8,053 nucleotides of DNA from an uncultured Armatimonadota bacterium (lineage in GTDB: Bacteria; Armatimonadota; Armatimonadia; Armatimonadales; Armatimonadaceae). Location of the stretch: positions 1 to 8,053 of the forward strand of contig CAIRTT010000486.1 of the NCBI GenBank assembly GCA_903881535.1, given 5' to 3'. The notes below the pieces were generated by a model, which saw only the letters and a program-made list of their open reading frames with translations, did not search any database and was not told where the DNA came from. The translations under genes were made by a program, and so were the position numbers. Below are positions 1 through 6,566 of this stretch, piece by piece. The stretch's first letter is position 1. Each line of letters begins with the position of its first letter.

Positions 1-698
1 AGACGGGTAACTTTGACCTGACCGTTCTTAAAGGAATCACGCTTCAGATTCACGCTGGTGAGTTTATAGCCATCATGGGGCCATCGGGTTCCGGCAAGTC
101 GACGTATATGAACATCCTTGGATGCCTCGACCGGCCGACCACAGGCAAATATTACCTAGAGGGTGAGGATGTCTCCCGCCTCTCCGATGACCGCCTTGCC
201 GAGGTTCGCAACCGGAAATTTGGCTTTGTTTTCCAGAGTTTCAATCTCCTCCCACGCACGACTGCACTGCGGCAGGTTGAGCTCCCGATGCTCTATGCCG
301 GCGCAAGCAACCGTGAAGAGCGTGCCAAGTGGGCGCTGAATCGTGTTGGCCTGTCTGACCGAATGGACCACAAGCCAAACGAGCTCTCGGGTGGACAGCA
401 GCAGCGCGTTTCGATTGCCCGCAGTCTCGTCAACGACCCGGTCATCGTCTTCGCGGATGAACCAACAGGCGCACTTGACACCCGCACATCCTTTGAAATC
501 ATGGACATTTTCCAAGAGCTGAATGCCGAAGGAAAGACCGTCATCATGGTCACGCACGAAAATGACATCGCACGCCACGCAACGCGAATCATCCGCTTCC
601 GGGATGGTGAAATCGTAGAAGATGGCCCTGTTCTCGACCGCGTGTTCGCAAAGGATGAGCTCGCTAAGCTGCCTCCTGCAAACGCACCGGCGCACTAA
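1..698 (+). CDS. ABC transporter ATP-binding protein, MacB/LolD type (5' end outside window)
   Basis: This is the nucleotide-binding subunit of an ABC transporter. It hydrolyses ATP at the inner face of the membrane to drive a partner permease. The frame is already open at base 3 and reads through the family N-terminal beta strands, so the true start lies upstream; an ATG at 75 sits inside Walker A and is not the start. About 231 residues are visible. All motifs are intact: Walker A GPSGSGKST (visible residues 26-34), Q-loop glutamine in FVFQ (about 78), signature LSGGQQQR (128-135), Walker B VIVFADEP with catalytic Glu (about 153), and H-loop His in VTHE (about 185). The run NILGCLDRPTTG is typical of the MacB/LolD/FtsE group, whose members work with lipoprotein-release or macrolide/peptide efflux permeases. 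No permease is visible, so it presumably lies upstream. The substrate is unknown. The next gene starts 9 bases after the stop. Confidence 0.95.
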   Translation, partial: TGNFDLTVLKGITLQIHAGEFIAIMGPSGSGKSTYMNILGCLDRPTTGKYYLEGEDVSRLSDDRLAEVRNRKFGFVFQSFNLLPRTTALRQVELPMLYAGASNREERAKWALNRVGLSDRMDHKPNELSGGQQQRVSIARSLVNDPVIVFADEPTGALDTRTSFEIMDIFQELNAEGKTVIMVTHENDIARHATRIIRFRDGEIVEDGPVLDRVFAKDELAKLPPANAPAH

Positions 699-707
699 GC
701 AGACATC

Positions 708-1706
708 ATGCGTGTTGTCGTTTCCGGAGCGACCGGATTTATTGGAAATGCACTCGGTGCCGCCCACGATTTGCGAGGCGACTACCCCACGGGCATTGCA
801 ACACGCAGCGGAGTCCTGGGCCCGATGCAGCTGGATGGACTTGATATCCGGGATGCCCGGGCAGTGGATGCCTGTATCGCACAGGCCCGACCGGATATCG
901 TTTATCACTGCGCAGCACTCTCAACGCTCAAAGATCCCAGAGACCTACAAAACATCGAGGAAATGATTCAGACCAATGTTATTGGGACGTTGAATATCCT
1001 CATTGCAGCCCGGCGAAGCAATGTAAAAGCGTTCGTCTTTGTGTCTTCCGATAAGCAATATGGGACACACGCCAGCCTGCCGGTCAGTGACATATCAGAT
1101 GACACATTTGCAAATGGTGGTCTTTACGAAATGACAAAGGCTTGGGGCGATCAGCTGGCACGGTTGCTCGCAGGCGTCTCGGATGACATGTCGATACGGG
1201 TTGCACGTCTGGTAAATGTGCACGGTCCACGGGACCTGAACTTTTCACGCATCATCCCAGGCACCATAAAACGCTCCATCGATGGCACACCTGCCCGTGT
1301 CACCGCGGGGCCTGCCGGCGCCGCGCTACGGGAATACATCCACATTTCGGATGTCACCAACGCCTTGCTTGCCCTTGCCGATGATGCCCTTATTGCCACA
1401 CGGCCGGCGGATTTGGAAGTCGCACCCAGTGGGATACTGGTGCCTGTTGCCTACAACATCGGTAGCCCACACCGACACACAGCAGCCGATGTGGTCTCTC
1501 TGGTACGTAAAAGTGTGGCGGATACATTGGGGATTGATACTCCTGAACCGGATATCGCAGCATCTCCAGCCGGGGCATTTGAACCGCGTGACCAGACCAC
1601 GGACACATCCCGCTTATGTTCCTTACTTGGACATTGGGAGCCAAAAGCCATCGCTGAGACGCTCCCAAGCACCATTAGTTGGTATGCATCCGCTCTGGCT
1701 GATTAG
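708..1706 (+). CDS. NAD(P)-dependent sugar-nucleotide dehydratase/epimerase (extended SDR family)
   Basis: This 332-residue protein is a cytoplasmic extended short-chain dehydrogenase/reductase, probably acting on a nucleotide sugar. The N-terminal Rossmann motif GATGFIG covers residues 7-13, followed by an adenine-contacting LDIRD (45-49) and YHCAA (66-70). The catalytic pair is Tyr140 and Lys144 in YEMTK, with Ser114 in VSSDKQYG. REYIHISDV (208-216) is the conserved substrate-domain motif. Asp115-Lys116 directly after the catalytic Ser resembles CDP-glucose 4,6-dehydratases rather than typical epimerases, so a dehydratase is favoured by inference; the substrate cannot be named. The length is normal for the family. 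The ATG at 708 lies 9 bases after the ABC ATPase stop, and no clear Shine-Dalgarno sequence precedes it, so translation may depend on coupling. The product could feed surface glycan synthesis, which would fit an envelope transporter operon, but that link is only contextual. Confidence 0.9.
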   Translation: MRVVVSGATGFIGNALGAAHDLRGDYPTGIATRSGVLGPMQLDGLDIRDARAVDACIAQARPDIVYHCAALSTLKDPRDLQNIEEMIQTNVIGTLNILIAARRSNVKAFVFVSSDKQYGTHASLPVSDISDDTFANGGLYEMTKAWGDQLARLLAGVSDDMSIRVARLVNVHGPRDLNFSRIIPGTIKRSIDGTPARVTAGPAGAALREYIHISDVTNALLALADDALIATRPADLEVAPSGILVPVAYNIGSPHRHTAADVVSLVRKSVADTLGIDTPEPDIAASPAGAFEPRDQTTDTSRLCSLLGHWEPKAIAETLPSTISWYASALAD

Positions 1707-1725
1707 TCCTGTTCCTCTCCTAAAA

Positions 1726-1758
1726 TGCACATAATTCTGTGCAAGCATTTCATGCACA
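1726..1758. other. Three alternating TGCACA/TGTGCA arms between the SDR and protease genes
   Basis: TGCACA (1726-1731), TGTGCA (1738-1743) and TGCACA (1753-1758) lie in a row. The middle arm can pair with either neighbour, giving a 6-bp stem with a 6-base loop or one with a 9-base loop. No T-run follows, so this is not a standard intrinsic terminator. It could be a protein-binding site with repeated half-sites or a weak RNA fold at the end of the SDR transcript. The repeats are plain in the sequence; the function is unknown. Confidence 0.45.
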
Positions 1759-1776
1759 CGTGAAAAACATTAATGG

Positions 1777-1805
1777 ATTCTTATGCCAAACGGCATATTC
1801 GGAAT
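1777..1805 (+). other. Small hairpin upstream of the protease start
   Basis: TATGCC (1782-1787) and GGCATA (1792-1797) form a 6-bp stem with loop AAAC. ATTC (1777-1780) and GAAT (1802-1805) can extend it across an internal loop. It ends 35 bases before the protease ATG and would fall in the 5' leader if transcription begins upstream of it. I see no confident promoter here, so a role in expression is only possible. Confidence 0.35.
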
Positions 1806-1840
1806 GACTATTGCTTATGTGAACGTGGATACAAACCCTT

Positions 1841-4800
1841 ATGTTTACGTTTACACCAAGCATTATCAAAAAAATCACGGTCAGCATTTGCATTTGTGCA
1901 TACTTCAACATCGTAAATGGCAGCCATGCCGATGTCCGAATTGCCAACGCAGATCAAGTCAGCGCACTACGACAGGAGGCAGTACAGCAATCCGAATACG
2001 ATGCATCCACTGTTCTTGTTCAGTTCAAAGCTGGCCTTTCAGATACAAACCGGGATCAGCTACTGGCCGATTTTGATGGTGCACTGGTTCGCAAATTTAG
2101 TATCATTCCTGGGCTAACCGAGGTGCGTGTCGGGACGTCTGTTGGGGATGCTCTCAATAAGCTGCGTGCATCAAAGGATGTCATCACGGCTGAGCCAAAC
2201 TTCCGCCTGCACGTGGCTGAAGTTCCCAATGATGCAAACTTCTCCAAGCAATGGGCGCTTGACTCCGTCTCCGGTATCCATATAGATGCCGTTCGGGCGT
2301 GGGGGCTCCGCAAAGGATTACATTCCCTCAAGATTGCTGTGCTCGACACAGGAATAGACAAAACACATCCTGAATTTGGCGACAATATCTGGACCAACCC
2401 GCGTGAAATCGCAGGGGATGGCATCGACAATGATGCAAATGGCTATATTGATGACACCAATGGCTGGGATTTTACGTACACATCACCGGGACTATTACGC
2501 TCGAATGGTGATAACAACCCGGCGGATGGCCATGGCCATGGCACCCATGTGTCTGGCATTATTGCAGCGCAGGGGAATAACGCAATTGGTGTCACGGGTA
2601 TCTGCTGGGATGCCGCTATCGTTCCCCTCAAGATCATCGGGGACGATGGCAGTGGTTTCACAAGCTGGATGATTGCTGCCATCGAGTACTGTGCACGGAA
2701 TGGAATATCTATTGCCAATGCATCCATTGGAGGCGCAAGCTACAGCGGTTTCTGTAAGGCTGCCATCGATGCCGCCGGTGCGCAAAGTAGTTTGCTCCTC
2801 GTGGCTGCTGCTGGAAATAACGGCACCGATAACGATACCAAACCCTTTTATCCGGCATCCTACGATTCGCCAAATGTCCTTTCCGTAGCGAGTACTACTC
2901 CTACAGGTGCGATCTCGTCGTTCTCGAATCGCGGGATTGTAAGCGTCGATATCGCAGCTCCTGGGTCATCGATCACAAGCACCTATCCGCAAGGCAAGAA
3001 TGCCAGCGGCTATACAACGCTTTCAGGAACATCGATGGCAGCACCGATGGTCACGGCGGTAGCCGCTCTCCTCCATGAAAACCGACAAGAGTGGGGATTT
3101 GCTGAGATCAAAGAGGCATTGCTAGCATCTGTGACGCCACTGTCTGGGCTTTCAAGTAGTGTGGCATCCGGTGGTTTGGTTAATGCATATCAGGCGATGA
3201 TGCTGTCGAACTATGTGGAGTTGACCGCACTGCGGCTGGGTAAATCTGTCCTCCGAGGCGGCGATACCGTAACGGCAGAAGTGACATTGGATCGTATGGC
3301 TGCAGCTGGAGGAGTGGTGGCTGAGCTGTCATCCAATAATCCTGCGATCCACCTTCCAGCGACGGTAGAGATTCCAGGCGGGTTGACTACGGCTTCGGTT
3401 ACCGGGTCCGTAACCGCAGTTGGTGCGATGACTACAGGTAATGTGACGGTAACGGTTCAAGGGCAATCGCTCGTGGTGCCGGTAACCGTTAAGCCTCCAA
3501 TGTTAGGTGGGGTGGTTGTTGGGTTATCCGTAATCGCGCCAGGTGGTGTGACACAAGGCGTTGTGTCGCTGCAGCATCCCGCAGGGGAGACTGGGTTGGA
3601 TATTCTGCTTACATCGGATATCCCTGGCATTGTCGTACCGGCAAGTGTTCATATCAATGCAGGTCAATTAGAAGCTGGATTCAGCATCGATATTGCCTCT
3701 GAGTGCCCGGCAGGTAGTTACCAAATTAAGGCATCCACGGATACGGACTGCATATGCGTCGATGTTTCTGTGCTTGCAGCAACCCTTCAGCAGCTGGTTT
3801 TCAGCCCATCGGTTGTTGTATCTGGGCAGGAGATGTTGCTCCATATCGAATTGAGTCATCCGGCACCAGCGGGCGGGTTGACTGTTGGATTGCAATCAAG
3901 TGACAGTCGTATAACTCTCCCCGACCAGGTTTCCATTCCTGCTGGCACGACGCTGCTTCAGCTGCAGATTGTCGCTCCTGTCGTCATCAGCAACACACCA
4001 CTCACGGTTTCCGCCAGCTACTATGGCACCGCCAGCAGCACGGATGTGATGGTCGTTCCCTGTACGTTGTCTGCATTGCTCCCAGAAATCAATGACCTTG
4101 CAGCTGGTGCATCGACCTGGGTGGATGTTCGATTGACAGGACCGGCTGGTCCGGGTGGGATGGATGTCAACCTTTCGGAAGCTTCCGGGAGCCTGACATT
4201 TCCGAGTTTGGTCCACATTGTCGAGGGGCAGGAATCAGCGGGCGTGATGGTTCATGCCGCAAATGTAAGTGTACGAAAAAGTGTGCTGCTACGCGCATCG
4301 GATGGACTTTCAGAGCTGACTGTTCCTCTTACGGTTTCGCCGGTGGATGTTGCGCTGCTGTCGCTGAGTGCCACTTCGGTTACGGGCGGCGCAACGGCAA
4401 CGGGCACGATTACCCTTAGCGCTCCGGCACCAGGTACGGGTGTGGATATAAGGATCTCAAGCAATCAGAGCGTGGTGACTGTGCCAGCAATGGTTCATAT
4501 TCCTGCGGGATCAAGCAGTGCATCGTTTGCGATTAGCTCGACGCCAGTCCAACAGAAACTAATCGCAACCGTCACTGCGACTGCCGGCGCTCTCACAAAG
4601 TCGAAATCAATCACGGTGAATCCGGCTGCGCTTCTATCATTGAAGCTGCAGGTGTCATCGATGACCGGTGGTGCGGTGCAGCAGGGGAAAGTGTTATTGA
4701 CGGGAGCCGCACCGAGTGGTGGTTTGTCTGTAGCGTTGTCATCTACAAATCCTGCCATTCATGTGCCAACAGAGGTCTTCATTCCCGCTGGAGCAACAAG

Positions 4801-5194
4801 TGGTGTCTTTGCAATCCAAGCGGGCGTCGTGGCGACAAAGACATCTGGACTTATGGTTGCCCAGCTGGGAACACTCAAGAAGTCCATGAGTCTGAGTGTG
4901 ATACCGCCGGTGATCAGCTCTGTTGTGGCACCCCGTGGAACGGTTATCGGTGGTGATGTGGTTGAAGTAACGGTTCACATCACGGGGCCAGCACCTGCTG
5001 GCGGGACGAGTGTGATGTTAACATCGGGGAACGTTGCCCTCACGGTTCCGACGAATGTGGTTGTACCGGCGGGGCAAACATCGGTTGTCTTTACAGCAAG
5101 TTCAAAGCAGGTCAGTAAGACAACATCAGTGAAGGTGAGTGGGAAGGTCGCACTAACATCCAAGTCGAGTTATGTGACCGTGCTGCCACGGTAA
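1841..5194 (+). CDS. Exported subtilisin-family (S8) serine protease with seven C-terminal repeats
   Basis: This 1117-residue secreted endopeptidase starts at the ATG at 1841; an in-frame stop at 1820-1822 rules out a much longer N-terminus, and no good Shine-Dalgarno sequence is visible. Residues 1-30 form a signal peptide: two lysines, a hydrophobic stretch, and likely cleavage after SHA. Residues about 55-125 look like a fervidolysin/I9-type propeptide that would inhibit the enzyme until removed. The peptidase domain spans about 135-455. Its catalytic residues are Asp169 (VLDTG), His233 (HGTHVSG) and Ser398 (GTSMAAP), with oxyanion Asn326 (AAAGNNG). An acidic Asp/Asn/Gly-rich loop at 193-205 resembles the calcium-binding insert of many bacterial subtilases. 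Residues 460-1117 are seven beta-rich repeats of 94 residues. There is no LPXTG, PEP-CTERM or C-terminal membrane helix, so release or repeat-mediated binding is more likely than covalent anchoring. The substrate is unknown. Confidence 0.95.
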   Translation: MFTFTPSIIKKITVSICICAYFNIVNGSHADVRIANADQVSALRQEAVQQSEYDASTVLVQFKAGLSDTNRDQLLADFDGALVRKFSIIPGLTEVRVGTSVGDALNKLRASKDVITAEPNFRLHVAEVPNDANFSKQWALDSVSGIHIDAVRAWGLRKGLHSLKIAVLDTGIDKTHPEFGDNIWTNPREIAGDGIDNDANGYIDDTNGWDFTYTSPGLLRSNGDNNPADGHGHGTHVSGIIAAQGNNAIGVTGICWDAAIVPLKIIGDDGSGFTSWMIAAIEYCARNGISIANASIGGASYSGFCKAAIDAAGAQSSLLLVAAAGNNGTDNDTKPFYPASYDSPNVLSVASTTPTGAISSFSNRGIVSVDIAAPGSSITSTYPQGKNASGYTTLSGTSMAAPMVTAVAALLHENRQEWGFAEIKEALLASVTPLSGLSSSVASGGLVNAYQAMMLSNYVELTALRLGKSVLRGGDTVTAEVTLDRMAAAGGVVAELSSNNPAIHLPATVEIPGGLTTASVTGSVTAVGAMTTGNVTVTVQGQSLVVPVTVKPPMLGGVVVGLSVIAPGGVTQGVVSLQHPAGETGLDILLTSDIPGIVVPASVHINAGQLEAGFSIDIASECPAGSYQIKASTDTDCICVDVSVLAATLQQLVFSPSVVVSGQEMLLHIELSHPAPAGGLTVGLQSSDSRITLPDQVSIPAGTTLLQLQIVAPVVISNTPLTVSASYYGTASSTDVMVVPCTLSALLPEINDLAAGASTWVDVRLTGPAGPGGMDVNLSEASGSLTFPSLVHIVEGQESAGVMVHAANVSVRKSVLLRASDGLSELTVPLTVSPVDVALLSLSATSVTGGATATGTITLSAPAPGTGVDIRISSNQSVVTVPAMVHIPAGSSSASFAISSTPVQQKLIATVTATAGALTKSKSITVNPAALLSLKLQVSSMTGGAVQQGKVLLTGAAPSGGLSVALSSTNPAIHVPTEVFIPAGATSGVFAIQAGVVATKTSGLMVAQLGTLKKSMSLSVIPPVISSVVAPRGTVIGGDVVEVTVHITGPAPAGGTSVMLTSGNVALTVPTNVVVPAGQTSVVFTASSKQVSKTTSVKVSGKVALTSKSSYVTVLPR
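3218..5191 (+). repeat. Seven tandem 94-residue beta-sandwich-like repeats in the protease tail
   Basis: The coding repeat covers residues 460-1117, exactly 7 x 94. Units start near residues 460, 554, 648, 742, 836, 930 and 1024. Each carries a Gly-Gly or similar turn, a PAPAGG-like turn, alternating hydrophobic strands and a core motif of the type VxIPAG. The first residue of that core falls at 511, 605, 699, 793, 887, 981 and 1075, always 94 apart. Small compensating length changes occur near unit junctions. Units 5-7 are the most canonical (IPAG, IPAG, VPAG); unit 4 has IVEG and unit 2 INAG. The DNA copies have diverged, including at synonymous sites. The pattern resembles Ig-like extracellular repeats used as spacers or for binding, but no named family is certain. 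Confidence 0.85.
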
Positions 5195-5272
5195 GCACTC
5201 AGTACAGTCCGCTGGCGCGTACAAAAACGAGTACGTAATGTTTGTAGATTGATCAGGAGTCAGTAGCAACCA

Positions 5273-5339
5273 ATCCCCGATGCCCATCCGTTTGCACCTG
5301 TTTTCAGGTTGCGTTGCGACTGGGCATCATTGTGGGGAT
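5273..5339. other. Long bulged inverted repeat between convergent genes
   Basis: ATCCCC plus GATGCCCA (5273-5286) can pair with TGGGCATC (5321-5328) and GGGGAT (5334-5339), giving 14 bp interrupted only by a 5-base bulge, ATTGT. Inside it GCACCTG (5294-5300) pairs with CAGGTTGC (5305-5312) around a TTTT loop with one bulged T. It ends 4 bases before the stop codon of the regulator gene on the - strand and lies about 80 bases past the protease stop. Its place between convergent genes suits a transcript-ending or 3'-stabilising structure. There is no T-run on either side, so it is not a classic intrinsic terminator. A fragment of a dispersed palindromic repeat is another possibility. Confidence 0.5.
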
Positions 5340-5343
5340 GGCG

Positions 5344-5607
5344 CTATTCGCTGGATGTTCCATCGTCTTGGAGGACGGTATAGCCATCCGATTCAAGGGC
5401 GACAAAGAACGCGCTCAGCTCAATAGCGAGTCCGCGGCATATTCTGCGGCAGATATCGATGGTTGGTGAGCGGCGTCCTAGTTCAACATCAGTCATGTAG
5501 GTCCGGTTGATTCCGCAGTGGTAAGCAAATTCTTCCTGCGCAAACCCCTTCTCTTGGCGAAGGCGTCGAACCGTAATACCGAACTGCACGGATAATGGTT
5601 TTAGCAT
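5344..5607 (-). CDS. Cro/C1 (XRE) family helix-turn-helix transcriptional regulator
   Basis: This 87-residue protein is essentially a single DNA-binding domain with a short tail. Residues 9-67 match the five-helix XRE fold: VRRLRQEKGFAQEEFAYHC (13-31) gives helices 1 and 2, and NRTYMTDVELGRRSPT (34-49) is the recognition helix and following turn, very typical of this family. It resembles the small controller proteins of restriction-modification systems and other autoregulators, but no methylase or nuclease gene is visible here. The acidic C-terminal 20 residues may help dimerisation. Translation starts at the only reasonable ATG (5605-5607), with no clear Shine-Dalgarno sequence. A direct repeat CGTAA-N4-CGTAA at 5621-5634 sits where an autoregulatory operator would. 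The gene follows the Tic22-like gene by 65 bases on the same strand and could share its transcript. The regulated targets are unknown. Confidence 0.88.
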   Translation of the reverse strand: MLKPLSVQFGITVRRLRQEKGFAQEEFAYHCGINRTYMTDVELGRRSPTIDICRRICRGLAIELSAFFVALESDGYTVLQDDGTSSE

Positions 5608-5620
5608 AATTTTGTTCTAT

Positions 5621-5634
5621 CGTAATGCACGTAA
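5621..5634 (-). promoter_or_regulatory. Candidate operator: CGTAA direct repeat upstream of the HTH regulator
   Basis: CGTAA (5621-5625) and CGTAA (5630-5634) are separated by TGCA, so the repeat period is 9 bases. Read on the regulator's strand it is TTACG-TGCA-TTACG, ending 13 bases before the start codon. Small XRE regulators often bind short repeats next to their own start. The repeat is seen directly; the binding role is inference, and a 5-base repeat can arise by chance. Confidence 0.25.
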
Positions 5635-5672
5635 CAACGCACTAGGAAAGTGTAGTTGATTTAGCACCTGTT

Positions 5673-6551
5673 TTACGGCTGTTTCTTGTTTGGTGTCGCC
5701 GGCTTGGCTGGAGTCTTTACCGGCACCGTTGAAGGCGTTTTCACTTTACCCGCTGCGTTGACCTTGACTCCACCTGCTATCGGGGAAGATGACCCCTCTG
5801 CGCCAGGTCTTGGCTTTAAATTTTGCGATTCATTTGCGTTTTGTTTTGTTGCAGGCTGTGTTTTGAGAAAATCCAAAGACTCTGTTGGTGGTACGAGAGT
5901 GGTTTTTGCGATGCTTGGGTCTTTGATACGGGTAAGTGATCCGAGGAGCTGTTCGAGGTCAACAACATCCGTTGTAATCTCGTTGAGCAGCTCAGGCTTG
6001 CCAAATTTCCGCAGCACAGCATCCAGATCTTTCTTGCTAAGAAACATCGGGATAGCTTCCGACCCTTTTTGGTTGATCGTCAGCAAGCCATTGTCTTTTT
6101 TATTCTTTGCAACAAACAGCGGCACGCGTACAGTACGCCCCTCCTTAATAAACGGCTTTGCGGCATCCAATTCGACCGGATCCGCTACAAACTGGATTAG
6201 AAACGGTGATGTCTCGCTGGTAGCGAGCTTATAAATGTCCCAGAGTGACACTGGGTTGATTTTTAACTTCGCGCCGAGCTCAGCATTCTTGGTTTTGATT
6301 TGGGCTAGCGCTGCGGAAGCCGTCCCAGGTGACATAAAGATTGCCGTCACGCCTTTGGTTGCATCTGGGACCTTGCTCACAATCGGTTGCCCACCAGCAT
6401 CTGTGAGCGAAAACACGGGCACACCTTTGAGCAAAACCTCAATTTGCGCAGAAGTCAGTCCATCTGCTGCCTTGGGGGCAGCCGGTTCTGGTGATGGCTT
6501 CTGCTGTGTTACAGCCGGCGGCTGAATCATATGGATTGTGGGATACAGCAA
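5673..6551 (-). CDS. Tic22-like family protein
   Basis: This 292-residue protein has the Tic22-like fold of two related alpha/beta halves. GVPVFSLTDAGGQPIV (43-58) and GVTAIFMSPGTASAALAQIK (67-86) begin the first half. VPLFVAKNKKDNGLLTI (143-159) and AIPMFLSKKDLDAVLRKFGK (166-185) mark the second, followed by the family's closing stretch ending LVPPTESLDFLK (219-230). In plants Tic22 is an intermembrane-space import factor; the cyanobacterial homologue is periplasmic and linked to outer-membrane biogenesis. The last 60 residues are Lys/Pro/Ala-rich and probably disordered. The start is TTG (6549-6551): GAAGGAG lies 7 bases upstream and an in-frame stop (6567-6569) prevents much extension. A later ATG at 6530 would shorten it by seven residues. 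Neither start yields a signal peptide, which is unexpected for an envelope protein. Role here: possible chaperone for outer-membrane or secreted proteins, by homology only. Confidence 0.85.
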   Translation of the reverse strand: MLYPTIHMIQPPAVTQQKPSPEPAAPKAADGLTSAQIEVLLKGVPVFSLTDAGGQPIVSKVPDATKGVTAIFMSPGTASAALAQIKTKNAELGAKLKINPVSLWDIYKLATSETSPFLIQFVADPVELDAAKPFIKEGRTVRVPLFVAKNKKDNGLLTINQKGSEAIPMFLSKKDLDAVLRKFGKPELLNEITTDVVDLEQLLGSLTRIKDPSIAKTTLVPPTESLDFLKTQPATKQNANESQNLKPRPGAEGSSSPIAGGVKVNAAGKVKTPSTVPVKTPAKPATPNKKQP

Positions 6552-6559
6552 TTCAATTC

Positions 6560-6566
6560 TCCTTCG
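6560..6566 (-). promoter_or_regulatory. Shine-Dalgarno site that fixes the TTG start of the Tic22-like gene
   Basis: Read on the - strand the bases are GAAGGAG, followed by 7 bases and then TTG (6551-6549). This is a near-consensus ribosome binding site with best spacing for the TTG codon. The spacing to the next in-frame ATG (6530) is 29 bases, far too long. It is therefore the main argument for the non-ATG start. Confidence 0.7.

Noticed and set aside
156..908. 250-codon open frame on the - strand
   Set aside because: It is antisense to the ABC ATPase, whose motifs are all intact, and to the start of the SDR gene. Its translation is rich in Cys, Arg and His with no recognisable domain.
1707..1840. 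Promoter for the protease gene
   Set aside because: I looked for -35 and -10 boxes and saw no pair with acceptable sequence and spacing, so none is annotated.
1783..2076. 97-codon open frame starting inside the hairpin upstream of the protease
   Set aside because: It overlaps the signal peptide and propeptide of the protease in another frame, with an implausible composition. The protease frame has a proper signal peptide.
2376..2672. 98-codon open frame inside the protease catalytic domain
   Set aside because: It is a shadow frame with many Met and Arg residues; the subtilase motifs run through the same bases in the real frame.
3218..5191. CRISPR array or recent tandem DNA duplication as the explanation of the periodicity
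   Set aside because: The 282-base period reflects a protein repeat. The DNA units are diverged and there are no short identical repeats with unique spacers.
5280..5420. + strand frame from ATG 5280 beginning MPIRLHLFSGC, with a second lipobox-like stretch
   Set aside because: The hydrophobic segment is too short, the nearest GGAG is about 20 bases away, and the frame continues as basic low-quality sequence to a stop.
5686..6234. 182-codon open frame on the + strand
   Set aside because: It lies wholly antisense to the Tic22-like gene, which has a clear family match and a good ribosome binding site.
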